Assembly: GCA_964035545.1 (NCBI GenBank)
Contig: OZ037773.1
Coordinates: forward strand, 4,633,251-4,697,250
Length of the DNA stretch: 64,000 nt
Reading direction: 5' to 3'
Source of the DNA: Bugula neritina
Lineage: Eukaryota; Bryozoa; Gymnolaemata; Cheilostomatida; Bugulidae
The notes beneath the pieces are model-generated. The model saw nothing but the letters and a program-made list of their open reading frames with translations. It made no database searches and was not told the DNA's origin. The position numbers were made by a program, and so were the translations under genes. The first letter of the stretch is position 1, and every line of letters starts with the position of its first letter. Positions 38,123 through 51,843 of the stretch are shown here, in pieces.

Positions 38123-40203
38123 GTGACTCTGCATGTGTAAACAGCAAACATAGGCAGTGAAGAGGTAATAAGAGCTATAAGATTTCTCTGGTGTTGAGTT
38201 GGTTACTTTAAACATCTTGTTTTCAAAATAAAGTATTATCTGATGCATCTATATAGAGAAAGGAAATTTTTCAATCATGTTGCATTTCAAGATATAACTT
38301 GAAAGTTTTGCTCAAATTTAAAGAAAACCAGAGTTATATAGATGCAAGCTACAGCGTATAAGTTATATGAATTAGTTATTAGATAAACACTATACAGGCT
38401 ACAGCTGTAAGTAACATAGATAATAACAGTTTATTAGCAGTCTATTGTATCAATGTCAACCTTGCGATTTAGTAGATGCAGTGAAGCTTACTATAAAGTA
38501 TATAATATAAGTAATGGATAACTACTTACAGTGCGACCTGCTAACACTCTCTCCATACACCATGTGATGCGCCTAGTGATTATTAAAACTTACTGACCGC
38601 GACGTGTTGTTTGTTGAAATGATTGATAGTTGAGCTCTCAACCAATCACACGCGATTTAGCAGAATATTGCGGTCATTGAATGGAACACTGAAACCGTTC
38701 CATTCTGTCAACTATAAGCTTTCCCGTAGCTTTTTTTAGCAAAGATAATTATCTGCTTGTGGAGATAAACAATAATTTTAGTATAGAAAGTAATATTAAT
38801 TGTTAGGAAGGGTGACATAACCTATAATTTGTATTTTGTATCAACAGTGGCGAACTGAATTTAAATGCTGGTATTCTATAGGTCCATCACATCACTATGT
38901 TGAATATATAATTTGCTTTTCTCACATTACACTAATTAGCCACTAATATGTGTCACGTATGCATTAGTGCTTTTGTCCCTTTACTTTTTTTAAGGACATA
39001 TTTTAGTTTAATTAATTGTGCTTGGTTTCTTATGTATACTTTTTCTACTTCATTTTCAGTTACAAAGTTTTGCTTAACAATCTATAAGCCAAGTATGTTT
39101 ATAGCATAAAACACTTGGACAACCAGAAAGTATGGGTCTTGTAAAATAATTGCCTTCACTGGAAGTTGAACCTGAGACCTCCGGCTTGTGAGCAGGGGCT
39201 CAAATCATTACACCACAGGGACTATTGGGTGATCACAACACTACAGGTATATTATTAAAGGATAAAAGGCCTGTGTTTGATTTTAGTGAGTTAAGGGTAT
39301 TGGGTGTCAGTTAGTAATGGGCTAGATGGCAAATATAACCCTCAAAGAAAAGACTTCAAATTTCAAACATTTCAACTTCTTGCATTTTCTGATGGAAATT
39401 GAAGAAGTACAGCTACAGTACAATGTCACATGTGAGATTAGATGAGACTAAATGTGTGATAACACATTAGGCTGGGCAAAAGTCTAGCTTTGCATGAATT
39501 AACAAAAGTGTACGGATCTACATTAAGTAAAGCGTGTAAATTATTTAGATATTTCCCAACTCAAAGTGCATTTTATCACTAGCATTTATCAAGAACCAAT
39601 GGTGAAGTTGATCATTTGGCAATGAAAGTAGTTTTTTCTAGTTAATTCAAAGGAGAGAAAGAAATAAGTCAGTTTAATGCGACAATGAAAAGGTTAAAAA
39701 TGATGTAATTGGCAACATAATATACATACATAATAATTACTGCAAAACAGAAAATAAAGGAATATTTATGCATTAGCTAGAATAACACATGTCATCAACA
39801 ATAACAATTAACACAGAATACATTTTCTGTTGAGAAAAATAATATAAATATTTCATCAGATAATGTATTTAAATATATTATTAACATTATAAATATATTT
39901 ATGTAACATCACAAACTGATTTTATATTATACTCTACTGTTTTACCTTTCTGCAATTTAATGATGAAAGTTGACGTACAGCCTTTTATCTGTAGTCTCAT
40001 TATACGTACTTAAAGTTAGTGATTATACCATTTAAAAATGAAACGTAGCTCTAATTCATAAGTTATACTTGATTGAAAATGTAATCAACAGAAATGTAAA
40101 TGTTCAATCGTAAACATAATTATTGTATTTCTATTTCTAACCTATTAAAGTGCTATAAACTCATGAAACAAGTTGTGCATGTCTGTTTTCTGTACAAGCA
40201 GCA
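38123..40203. other. Divergent intergenic region between P450 and GPCR
   Basis: Holds the P450 5' UTR exon (about 38,533-38,600) with a nearby CCAATCA (38,641-38,647), a tRNA-like SINE at 39,122-39,237, and AT-rich sequence otherwise. A possible acceptor (ttctgtacaagcag) ends 2 bp before the GPCR start. Confidence 0.5.
39122..39237 (-). mobile_element. tRNA-derived SINE, second family
   Basis: Minus-strand GTCCCTGTGGTGTAATGATT (A box) and CAGGTTCAACTTCCAGTGAA (B box). The body differs from the 33,206 family. Confidence 0.6.
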
Positions 40204-41154
40204 ATGAATTTTTCAAATTTCAACGACAGTTTTTACTACGATTTTTCCATTGCAACAAACATATGTGACAGAAGCAGTATATCAACGGCTCTCCTGACTA
40301 TCAACTGTATTGGTATTCTAATAAACATTCTACATCTCATTGTGCTGAGGACTATCCAATCTATAAGGTCGAGTAAATACTATCAAGTGCTGATGCATGG
40401 TGGAGCTTCAGATGCTGTAGCCGGTATTGGATTTGCTGTTATCGCTACGTTTGCCTTAGAAGATACAATAAACGGACTAAGCCAACGTGTAATCAGCATT
40501 GCCAACTCTGCTGTAGAGGGGATAATACAAGCAGTCTCATTGCTCCGTACTTCGTTGATTGGGATTTCTAGCTATGAAAGATATGTTTCACTTTGCGATC
40601 CTTTCAATTATGAGACAGATAAAGTTATCCAAAACATTGGATGCTTCTTTGTTGGTTGTTGGGTTGGTTGTCTGGCAGTCATAGCAATTTTACAAATTGT
40701 ATTTTTTGGAGGAACTGAAAAATGCTTCACAATTTCCAGATATAAAGTTCGAACAGCAGCTGAAACGGTAATTGTGTTTTTCTTGTATTTTATTCCAACA
40801 GTAGCAACAATGGTATGTCTCGGCAAAGTGGGGTTAGAGTTGAGGCGAATGAGTCACAGAGCGGTTCAGCCAGCTAGAGATGATTTGGTGAAAACAGCTA
40901 GTAAGTACGTACTGTTCACTAGCATCCTGTTCTACTCTTCCTATGCCATAGGCAATATCGCCATTCTAATCAAGCAATACTCCAAACTAACTGTGGAGCA
41001 GAAAGAAACTGGAATTGGTGTATTTTACATCTATCAGTCACTCTACGGCATCTTCAATGTGCTTCTGTTTGCTTACCTACACCCTGTTTATTTGAAACAA
41101 GTGAGAAAAGTTGTATTTTGTCAAAGAACTGCTGTTGTGACCCCTTCAATATAG
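40204..41154 (+). CDS. Orphan rhodopsin-type G-protein-coupled receptor
   Basis: A single 316-codon exon. Seven hydrophobic segments are visible: TM1 ALLTINCIGILINILHLIVL, TM2 about residues 67-85, TM3 about 100-122 ending in ISSYERYVSLCDPF (an E-R-Y form of the D-R-Y switch), TM4 about 145-168, TM5 AAETVIVFFLYFIPTVATMV, TM6 TASKYVLFTSILFYSSYAIG, TM7 IYQSLYGIFNVLLFAYLHPV with H-P-V-Y where N-P-x-x-Y is usual. N-glycosylation sequons lie in the short N-terminus (NFSN, NDSF). The C-tail is short and has no clear palmitoylation pair. AATAAA is at 41501-41506. Ligand not predictable; expanded lineage-specific receptors of this kind are common in invertebrates. Confidence 0.85.
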   Translation: MNFSNFNDSFYYDFSIATNICDRSSISTALLTINCIGILINILHLIVLRTIQSIRSSKYYQVLMHGGASDAVAGIGFAVIATFALEDTINGLSQRVISIANSAVEGIIQAVSLLRTSLIGISSYERYVSLCDPFNYETDKVIQNIGCFFVGCWVGCLAVIAILQIVFFGGTEKCFTISRYKVRTAAETVIVFFLYFIPTVATMVCLGKVGLELRRMSHRAVQPARDDLVKTASKYVLFTSILFYSSYAIGNIAILIKQYSKLTVEQKETGIGVFYIYQSLYGIFNVLLFAYLHPVYLKQVRKVVFCQRTAVVTPSI

Positions 41155-41891
41155 GCAGCAACTCTCAAAGGAGACGAAATAGAAAAAAATTTTCAGTAGC
41201 AATGTCGTTCAAATCACTTCAGTAGTAACAATTTGTAATAGTGATGCTTCAAAGCAAATATTTGTTAAATGAAAGATGGCCATTATTATAATTTTTTTTA
41301 TATGTATAGTTTTTGTTTGTGATTGGATTTGCTATATAAACTTCGGTTTTTAATGTGATTTATCATAACATATTCTTTTAGTTTCTGTAGTTGTGAATAT
41401 AAGACTGCATTGAACTATAATCAGACTATGAAAAGGAGAGAATGAATTATGAAACAATAACGTATTATATATGTTAATATGACTTTGATTGTGACGTAAA
41501 AATAAAATCGATGAATAGAGATTATACTAGTAACATTTATTGCACAGATAATAACAAACATCAATTAGATGACTTAAGACACCATTTATAGCATAGAATG
41601 CACAGAATTAAGCTCCCTCAATACGTTTCATAAAAAATAAGTAGGCTATTAATTATAGTTGGACAACCACTACGTGCAGGTTGCATATAATAAATACATG
41701 ATAATAAACTAAATATTTATAACCCCATTTATCACAGCAATTTCAGTTTTTAAGGAACATATCCTTACAGTGAATAAAGAAAAACAAATGAAATATCAAT
41801 ACATGACTACACTGCAGAGTAAGATAACTCATCCACTAGAATGTTCTGGAAGAGAGAGTGTGTGTAGGACAAATGTGAGATAGTGAGATGG
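41155..41891. other. Convergent 3' UTR region
   Basis: GPCR 3' UTR to about 41,520 and RhoGAP-gene 3' UTR. Nothing else seen. Confidence 0.5.
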
Positions 41892-44800
41892 TTAGAAGCA
41901 GCTTGGTGCAGAAGTTGTCCTGGTTGGACCATGGAAATCAGCAGGAAATGTAAATTGTAAGTACGAAGGAAGCACAGGTTCAGAGTTGGTAGTGGTGAGA
42001 GTAAATGGATACGGAGGTGGTGGATATTTTTCTAAGAGAGGAGATGAGACAGAGATGGTGGTTGGTTTAGGAGGATTGTATGGTAGACTATCAGAGCTGG
42101 TGATTACTTTAACCACAATTTGTTGGTATACTACAGCAAACTGATTGGTTTGATCAAGGAACCACTCGGATCTCTAGAAGAATGTGAAAAGATAGAGTAC
42201 AGGAAATAGAATAGACTAGAATAGGTTGCATCAGTTGGGAGATTAAAATTGAAAAACTTAAAATAAAGGTTTACAGCCAAAATAGGAGCTATAACACAAA
42301 AAGTGATGAGATATAACACTAAGGAAACCAATAATAATAGACATGAAAAAGTTTAGTTGAATCACTAATAAATAATAGACAGCTTCAAAATTTGAGAATA
42401 TAAAAACTTGTTTTGGGTAAAGCATTATTGCAATAATTCAGCAAAACGCTGCTGCGAAATAGAACAGACATGAAATTAAATGTTCATGACATACTTTTCT
42501 CAGTCGCTCCAAACTTTTAGCCATTAGCTTTTCTGCTTCTTCATTATATAGCTTTATGAATTCATTGAATGGCAGAGTAGGCTAAAGACAAATGGTTATG
42601 GTTATAGCAAGGAAGTGCTATGTATACTGTACAGAGATATTACATTACTTGTTATTAGAGCATATGTAATAGTAGTATACCACTGCTATATATTATATTA
42701 CCGCGTTTTATATTATGATATAGTGTGTAATAGATGCAAAAATATATTATGTTTCACTAAGAAATAAAAACGCTGTTAGAGCTATGACAGCTATAAGTCG
42801 ACTGCAATTTTTATAATGTTTACAGGTAAGATTATATAGTTTATGAGAAATATTGTATTACCTTCATAGGTTTAGCATCTCCTCTATCACATCTTGTCAA
42901 TTGGAACATATCATTCTTTACAGACCCTGTCTTTGTCAGATCAGCAAACTGATTCAAATTCTCCAGACCAAACACAGAGGTGAGTGGAAAATAATTCAGC
43001 AAGAGCTCCACTACTTCAACTGCTTTCTTGATCTTACACGGGTCATTATTACTGTTCCTAATAAATTATTTAAATCAATAACCAACTAAAACTTTTCAAA
43101 ACATCAGTCAAACTATTTAGTTTGTCTGTCAACTTAAACACTGTAAGCAGCTAGCTTATGCACTACAATAAATATTGTTATTTGATAAATATAGGTGCAG
43201 CTCTATATAAATGTTTTGAGTATTGTGGCATACAGTATAATTTTATACTCAAATGCATATTCTAGCAGATAAATTTATAAACTATTAATTAAAACTAACT
43301 CCTAGACACACTTTGCCGTACTGTAGGCTGCAGTAGAATGTCCGCAATTTTTTAAGACACCCAGGCTGAATCGTACCACATTGTGATCAAACAATGCTTG
43401 ATTCAACAAATTACGTCTGGCTCCTATTGGGTAGAGAGATGTTCTCACAGTTAGCAATCATTCAAAATCTGTCATGACATTGGACAGCTATGTCCAATGA
43501 GTTATGGCAAAGTGTGTCTAGACTCTAGGGGGTATGAATGTTTTTACATTGACCAAGACAAAGAGGAAAACAATACCTAAACTTAAGAACACTCACCCAA
43601 ACAGGGATCCAGCAATAGATTTAGCTAGACTTTCAAATGGCAGATTTTGACGCTTACATACACAAAAGGCAAGTCCTATCATCAGTGTCAGGAGTTGTCT
43701 GACCGGCTTTGAGAGAGACATGAGAAGTCTGTAGAATGACATGCAAAGAAAGTTTCCATAAGACTTATTTATGGCGTGAATAATACAACATAATCTTCAA
43801 AATAACTTTAAGCAGTTACAACATTAAAATCTAAAGTCTATAATTTTAAAAAGTTAGACTCAGTATGCTATTTTTCATCAAAGTACTTGTATATTTTAAA
43901 AGCCAGATGTGCTAAACTTGTTATAGACATGTGAGTAAATGACATAATTAGTTATAACAGTTTATACTAAGCAATACAGTTTTATTTAATGTGCTATACA
44001 CAAAGTCATGGACTATAATATGCTATGAAACAGAGGGGTTTTAAGTTCAAAAACAGTAAAATGTTAGACAATTGTCTTTATTGTAATAAACTGGTCTACT
44101 CACTTAAGAACCATCTTTTTTCGTTTTCCCAAGTTTTGAGTTTTTATGACACTCAGGAGTTTTTTCTCAGCTTGTTTCCCAAGCAGACCATTTGGTATGG
44201 CAAGCAGAAATTTCTAAAATAGAAAAAGTAAGCAGTGGTAAAAAATTAAGTCCAACATCCTAACTGGTATCACAAAAAATTTAGTTGTATCATAGAACAT
44301 CATCAGTTGCCTAAAGTTTAAAGTTGATATATTGAAAAGGACATAAAGTTTAGGGTAAACGCATATAAAGAAATTTAATTAATAATTTATATTTTTTTTG
44401 TTACGCATATTATGTGTATTTTCTTTAAGTAATCCCCATTTTGTTAAGCGCTTGAAATAAAAAAGCAACCTGAAAAATATAATTTTGTTTTATATAGAGA
44501 TAGTTATTTCTAGCCCTTTACCTTAACCACAGAACATAGTGAGTGGATGCCCACACCTTGCAGGTCAAATTCCTGTCCTGCTGACAGGGAGTCTGAGAGA
44601 CGGCGTACTTCCCCTGCACTACCCGGCTGCCGGAATATTCCTGTTTGTGCAATGCCAGTCAGAGCAATTCGCATGAAGATATTCTACAAAAAAAGCATTG
44701 GAACCTAATTACTATGTAGTAGCTACATACTTATGCTTTACCATTCATATAGTCTTCAAGTAATAATAATGTGTTTAATATAATATTTATTAGCCTATAA

Positions 44801-45395
44801 GAGTTGTTAGTTATAAAGCATTACATACCAGGAGTGTTACTGGAATCTCATTGCTTTTAAAAACTCGTTTCAATGGAACTCCAAACTCTAGTCTAAAACA
44901 TTTCTGACTATTTACTATATAGCTACATTTGATTACAGCCGAAATACGGTTAATGAAAATTACTGCTTAACAAATACCATGAAGAACAGAGCAGTTTTGA
45001 AAATTCAAAATTGTACAATGTGCAATGAACTATTTGCCAAACTTTCCAAGGCGATTTCCACACGTAAAAACAGCATGCAGGTATAGGTCTTGACTCAAAA
45101 CAGGAGGTCCAAGTGTACATATTAATCTTCACTAAATACTTTCATGGCACAGCTGTGCCTCTCATAATGATGACCAATTAGGTTCATGTTAGTGTGAACA
45201 TAAAAACATATTACTGCCACTTTTGAATGAACATAATATAGTCATGACTACTAAGGGTCCTTTACTAAGACAATGCTTTAAAAAATGTTGAAGATGAAAT
45301 TTTCAGACTAACCTCTCAATAGCTGCATTATCAACAACTTTGTCAGCGGAGGCTGCAGAAGCTCGTCTAGTAAATAGTCTGCTAAAGAAGCCCAT
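41892..45395 (-). CDS. RhoGAP-domain protein
   Basis: Nine coding exons, minus strand: 45313-45395, 44829-44892, 44522-44683, 44104-44213, 43597-43728, 43312-43416, 42862-43057, 42495-42581, 41892-42173; 406 residues with consistent phases. After MGFFSRLFTRR the domain runs about residues 30-180: FGVPLKRVF, then TGIFRQPGSAGEVRRLSDSL with the expected arginine finger, HSLCSVVKKFLLAIPNGLLG, and QNLPFESLAKSIAGSLFG. In active GAPs the last block has a second conserved Asn (NLA); here it is Ser, and LReLPePL is changed to LLAIPNGL, so activity may be weak. The C-terminal 90 residues are Pro/Ser/Thr-rich (EKYPPPPYPF). The exon 6 acceptor (ggagccag) was chosen because nearer AGs give a stop. A UTR exon ends at 45,668. 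Confidence 0.8.
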
Positions 45396-46600
45396 GGCTA
45401 AAAATGAACACGTGACAGTTACCAGCTATTTATGACAAGCCCTTCATGCAAAATCGCAACAAATAATGCTACCATAGACTCCACGCACAAAAAGGGGATC
45501 AATATTTTCTGTTCTAAATTAACTATAGATACATGCAAGCACTATATTATATCCAAAAAACTGCAAATATTTGATATATTGTAAATTGCAACTAGGCAAC
45601 ATTACAGTTTTTTACCAGCTAGTTAAAAAAATATTAGGCTATGTATAGTAAAATGTTGTCCACTAACCTGGCTATCCGAGACAGAAAATATGTAGCAGAA
45701 AAGGAAACGAGTAACTACAATTTCAAGCAGTCCACAAAGACTTGACAATCAAGTTACAGAAATATTGTTTCCACACAAAGTATGACACTGAAAGAAGTAA
45801 ATACTTTTAGCACTGATTCTATATGGTTAGCAGAATAAAAGATAGAAGCATCCGTATTCTGAGGCAGAGCGAATCAAACTATGCAGAGTCATGACATGAT
45901 GTCTTTTCCATTGTCTGATTAATGTCGCATAACTCATGAATTCTTAATTAGTACAATTAGTAAATTACTAGTTATTGTTACTAAAAGATTGATACTGCAT
46001 TGATTTGATTAAAAAATCAAGAATGCAAATTTTTCAACCTTATTTTTTCAAAGTTCATTCTCATAGTTAGTAGTCCGATTTTATTTTGGCAAGTTTAAAA
46101 ATTAAATGTCAAGCCTTTTTTATAAAATAAATTGAAAGTCTATCTAAATACCATTAATAAAAAAGTAATGGTCATCATCTTAATCTGCCTATGCAAGACA
46201 CACTGGTATCCACGATTGTAAAATATGTATTTTTCAAGATTAAAAAATATAGGACACAAAATAAAAATGATTTAGATATGAAAAAACTACTACTTCAAAC
46301 ATGATGTATTGAGTTCTAAACTACCCATTGTCATTTTCCTAAAAGCATAATACTTATTTCTTCATTTAAAAAGTACTACAAAACAGAACAAACTAATGTC
46401 TTTGACCACAATATTTCAGTGTGAGCTCAAAAATTATTGTTTGAGTCCTGATAACCATCAAAGTACATTAAAATTACTAAAAAAAACTAAGAAAATACCT
46501 AAAAAAGAATGCGCTACAACTGTAGCCATAATTACCTAAAAGGAGATGGAATGATTAGGGTGTGGGTTTTACCCCTCCCCCTTCCCGGAAGGAAGTTGAG
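45396..46600. other. Intergenic between RhoGAP gene and NUDT14
   Basis: Contains the RhoGAP 5' UTR exon (45,668 upward to about 45,740, donor gttagt). The rest is AT-rich and shows no exon. Confidence 0.5.
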
Positions 46601-48809
46601 TCATTTACGTAGTGAGCAGATGCCGACAGCTGTCAACATTGCAAACAAACTAATGCCGGATGACACGACAGCGATCTGGAGATAGTTCTGTCGCATCACC
46701 TCAACAAAGGAAGGTTTCAGTTTTTCTTTCAAAAACCAACTAACACCGAAAGCACACCCTGTAGGTTGAGGAATAGATTCATCCAATATAAAGTCGTGCA
46801 GCTGTGAGATTGGCACTTCTACAGTCTCGATATACTCTCCTTCTGCAGGGTTGCCTCCCCCTTTGCTTATCCGCATAGCCTCAGTAACTTTAGCGTAGAA
46901 TATTGTCTGCATTGAGCCGGTGGTACCCACCCCAGTCCTATAACAAATTTTCACAAAATTGCACCTTAATTCATATGAAAATCTTGTAAACAATAAAAAT
47001 AGCAAACAATTTCATTCATCTTCAGATTTTTGGCATACGAAGAACTAGTATAACTTTTATGTATAGGTAACTCAAAAACGGCCCTCTAATGTTCTCCCAT
47101 AAATAAACAGATGTATGCATTTTGCTAATTGCAAGAAGGATAAAAACTCTGTTTTTTTTCAGGTAATCTTACATCATGAACGAAAATATGAGTCAGTCAA
47201 ACAATGCACTCAAGTTCATGAAACATGAGCAAGATTTATGCTGTTCTAAAGTTCTGCAAAATAAATTCAAGTAGCTTACTAGCAACATACTGAAAATAGT
47301 TTCTCAACATTATGTTTAAAAAAACAACAATATGAATGAGAATTGATCTACTATTCGATTTTTCAGCAAAACACAACAAACTGTCTGACCCAAATGGACT
47401 CGTGTTATCCTTTAGGTTCAACAAATACTGTTTGCTTGTCAAAACCACCACAATGTCATAATTATAATTATAATTCATAGCCACAACACCTTGTACATAT
47501 AACAGAAATATGTACCTAAACGTCGATACTCTCTCCAGATCATTCGCTGACACGTTGAATCCGCATTCCTCCTGCACCTCTTCAGCAGCAATGTCAGCTA
47601 ATGGCTTTTCTTTATCCACAATCCCAGCACATAATTCTACTGTCAACCCTAGCCTAGGATCTCCATCGATAGCTGTCCCAACTGGGGGAACCTCCTGTTC
47701 CCCACCCGCATAGACGCGGTTAAAATACACGGCTACAACGAAATATACATTTTTATTAAAATATTGGCCACATCTATTTGGAAAGACATCCATAGCTGAT
47801 GATTTATAGTTCGAAGATATTGTTACTGGACAGTTTTAGCTCTTACAGCAGATCTTCTGTTCTTGATTCCTTAATTCTAATGCTAGACAGATAGAGGAAA
47901 TGACATCAGAAAGTAACCGAGGTTTGAAATGGGACTCCAGTAAGTAAGAACTGATACACAACATATGGCACACATATTACTCTAAAATTTACCTGGCCTA
48001 AACTGTCGAACAAAGAGTAGAGATCTTCTTTCTATATGATGGATTATAATCGCCACACTAAAAATAAAGGTAGTTTGAGTTGAAACATGTTATAAACCAA
48101 CTTTTACAATTTTGAATGATCATAAATAAAACATATTAAAGCTATTACATAATAGGGTCAAAATTAATTACAAGCGATATTCAAGGAAAGACAGTTGGAT
48201 TCTTTTCAACAACATGACATTATAACATATTATTGAATTTATTATGTGCGAATAAATTTAATATTAATGTGAGATTAGCAACCACACCAATGTGCAGCTG
48301 TCTACATTTAATTGAAAACATGTACTGACAACTGATAAGTGATAAGATAAAGGTATTTAAAATGTTACCATAAAAAATTATGTAATTTTATAAAGACATA
48401 TACATATCATATAGGCACATAGAATAGAATTTTTTAATTTATTAAAATCTTACCAATTACTTGCGACTGCATACAACACATCTAAAAAAAATACTGAGCT
48501 AAAAGTGATAAAAGAGCCCTGACCTGTCATGAGATTTCATCAAGTCCCATAGTTTGGATTTTCCATCCTAGAACATATGCAACAGCGAGTTAACTACTAG
48601 TAAATACTTGCGTTTCTAAAAACTCGTGTTGTCAACTTCGATATCTGACACTAAAGCAACCGGAATGTCTACTTTTACTGGGAAAAGATTTGAAATATAA
48701 TATATTATGTTATTTGCCAATAAATAACCTGAACATATGAAAGTCTGAACGGCCTTATGTACTTGGAGTTGTTGCATTGCTCAACAATGATCTTTTCTAT
48801 AGAAAGCAT
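46601..48809 (-). CDS. NUDT14: UDP-sugar diphosphatase (Nudix), with C-terminal membrane segment
   Basis: Five coding exons, minus strand: 48729-48809, 48524-48567, 47993-48057, 47516-47732, 46601-46937; 247 residues. The family hydrolyses UDP-glucose and ADP-ribose to sugar phosphates and nucleotide monophosphates. Recognition: KYIRPFRLSYVQDGKSKLWD, HDSVAIIIHHIERRSLLFVR with QFRPAVY, then the Nudix helix AGIVDKEKPLADIAAEEVQE-ECGF (metal-binding Glu cluster kept, Arg of REUxEE replaced by Glu as in this subfamily), TGVGTTGSMQTIFYAKV and FGVSWFLKEKL. Known homologues stop about here; this one adds about 30 residues, LQIAVVSSGISLFAMLTAVG then ICSLRK, a good single membrane helix with a short basic end. 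It may be tail-anchored. Confidence 0.9.
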
Positions 48810-51800
48810 AATTTCAGGAAGCTTTCGCATAACATCAAGCTAGAACTTCAGACAAGCTTTGCATGTTTGTGAAATGATCAGACTAGGTTGAAATTAGATG
48901 TATTCTACAAGAAAAAAAACAGGTTAAAACTTGAAAAAAATTAGTTTCTTGAAAATGAGAAACAAATCATGGAGGCTGTGGTGATAGCTCGAAATCTATT
49001 ATTTTTAACTTTAACAGCTTTATAAACTGTGAATTTAGATCTAGGTCTTAGTGCGATGTCAAAAATAATTTTATTTTGAAAACTGCATCATATAGACGTT
49101 GAAACAGGACACTTTCTGAAACTTTGGAAATAGTGTAAACTCTTGGAAGTGATGTAGATTGGGGTTTTGAGTTTGGAGTTCAAAGTTGCAACCTAAACCA
49201 GCCTAAGAGCAAGTTCAAGTTTTACAAATTAATCATAAATTTCATAATCATAGCCACAACAAATTTAGGAAGTACTATTAGTATTATTATTCTATTACTA
49301 TTAGTATTACTAAGTCTAACACTAATAGTAATACTACTAGTAGTAGTACTCCTTAACCATTACGGTCATAAGTAAATTCAATCATTATGATAATTATTAT
49401 ATTCATTTTGAATAATTAATTATTAATATTATATCTATTCCTTCAATTTGAAGTTCATTATTACTCAATCATTATGATTACGATTATCATTTTCATCAAA
49501 TGATTATTAAACGTACTCTCAATAATTATAAATAATGATCCATCAAAATACTAAAAACAAATACTAAATAGTAATATTTAATTATCAATATTCATTTTAA
49601 TATTTTAATTTAATTTTTGTATCATAATGATAATATTAATATTAATCATAATGATAATGAATAATGTAGTTAGTATTATTAATACTAACTACATTATTAT
49701 TATAGTGATTATTCATATAAATATTTAGTTTTTATTTATAATTTAAATTATACTATTATTCGTATTATAAATATAATAATATAAATATTTATTATTTACA
49801 TTTTATTAAAATTGATTATTATATCAATTAAATTTAATATTGATAATAACTAATATAAATTAATAATTATCGCCACCAAAAATTTAAATATCACTGTCAC
49901 TGTGAACTTTTAACTTTAAGTATCATAATTCGCTACTAAAGTATTATCACAAGTGCTACACGTTAGTTTAAGAACCATATAAATACATTTACAAGTAAAT
50001 TGTGATCAAAACGCAGAATTTTGCATGGGCGTCATCATCGTGATTAATCTTCATCTTTTATTTTCTTATGCCATGGTCTCGGCCCTTGAGAATGCCCGAG
50101 ACGCACTCTATAAAGAACTATTATTAGTAATCGATGTCGCAACGATTAGCCTCAAAACCTCGTTTAGCTATTGACGTGTCCGACTTTATATAACGTTGTT
50201 TTATCTTTATCTAGGAATTATGTCTAAACATCCATATAAGGAGTCTGTAGGCGTGTCTAACCCATAGTCAACGCCGAAGCGATACTATTTCAGCGTGTCG
50301 TAAACACCCACCCCATCCATTTATCAACCGGATGCTGAAATTTTCCTGGTTGTTTGGTTTTTCCCACTCGCCCCAGATACGGCACTAGAAAGCCATTTAT
50401 TGTTGGAAATAACTGGGGAATTTTACTCGGTAGCCAGTGATTTTTGTTGACGAAGCTACACTAATACACTTTTCGACACGCGCGTTACATTCATATTGCA
50501 TATGCTTTCAGGTTTTAAACAACTTCTAACTTAAGGTAGAATTTAATTACGCTAATGCATATTTTAGATTCAGATTAAATTTTGTCGTCAGCTTACTTTT
50601 ACTGAGTTTTAGTTTTACTCTTAAGTCTTAGGGTTAGTGAGTTACACTTTGACTTACTCTTAGTAGTTAGTTTATATTTATAATCGCTTATAGTTAGTGT
50701 TACTCAGTTACTCAAACAGTGATTATACAGTTATTGATGATCATAAACATTATCATAATCATAATGATAATCATCATTAGTCATTACGATATCGAATTTG
50801 ATAATTTTTAGTATTACTATTATCATTAGACTTAGTATTATCAATATGAATATCATTGATATTCATGTTGATAATACTAATGCAATAACGAGTAAATGTA
50901 ATGCTAATACAAATAGTAATACTAGTATTAATTCATGTTCGTGAACTTCAATTAGCATTTGGTGGACTTAGTAAAATTTATATCATAATCAACATGAATT
51001 GAAAATTGATAGCAATAAATTTAGCTCTGGTTTTTTGTCTGCATTTTTGTAAATTTAAAATACTCAATGTATATTTGCATCTTATATTTTTTAAAGCTAA
51101 ATTATCGTGTTGTTGACACTTCCTATGCCATTAGTACAAATTATTTACATTATTTACGGGTTTTTTTATAAATGTTAGATGAATATAGCTGAGACGTATT
51201 ACTTGCAAATGCTGTTCTTTTTATATATCACAGTAAGTTAGGGGGCTTTTTAAAATGGGAATGATGCTGCTGAAATTCAAACTGAAATTAAAGCCTGTTA
51301 TTTCTTATTTCAATTCTTAACTCATCAACTATCAACATTATGATAACGGTGTTGCTTTTCAGTCAGCATAATCTATTCAAATTTAAAATGATATTTTCTT
51401 TAACCCACTGTTAATAGCTGAAAAATTTCCTTGTTATGTTACTAACAGACTGCAATTAATTAATTCTAATTCCACTGTTATTAAAATTGAATGCTGTTGT
51501 ATTTTGAGACCATGAATAATTTCTTTAATTGTTAGTGTTGTACCTTGAGCTTATTTGTTACCATTCAGTTCAACACGACATACCTAGCATCAAAAAATAG
51601 TTCAAATCAATCAGGATAAATTAATGAGATGTTTTTTTATGATGGCAAAGTTATTCATTGAGATGGCAATTAAGATTTTGGTTTAACAATGCAAAGTTTT
51701 AATTGCTTCAGATGTGTTGGGAATTATTGGTAGAAACTCCATTAGGTAGGTTGCCAGTATTATAAAAACTGTATCATAATTTTACAAATTTCGAGTTATA

Positions 51801-51843
51801 TATACTAACAATCATATTGACCTTTACTGTAGAAATCACAATC
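48810..51843. other. Divergent region between NUDT14 and Rel gene
   Basis: 49,260-49,870 and 50,720-50,960 are TTA/ATA/ATC-rich with many short inverted repeats (AATGATAAT, TAGTATTACT). 49,970-50,500 is richer in CpG (CACGCGCG, GACGTGTCCGAC), a likely promoter zone for the Rel gene. No coding exon is seen; the Rel 5' UTR exon(s) could not be fixed. Confidence 0.45.

Noticed and set aside
33340-39237. Possible tRNA genes at 33,340, 35,110 and 39,130
   Set aside because: A and B boxes are present but the stems are broken and shared SINE bodies follow.
50395-50430. GGGGAATTTTAC as a kB site upstream of the Rel gene
   Set aside because: Lacks the closing CC half-site; weak match only.
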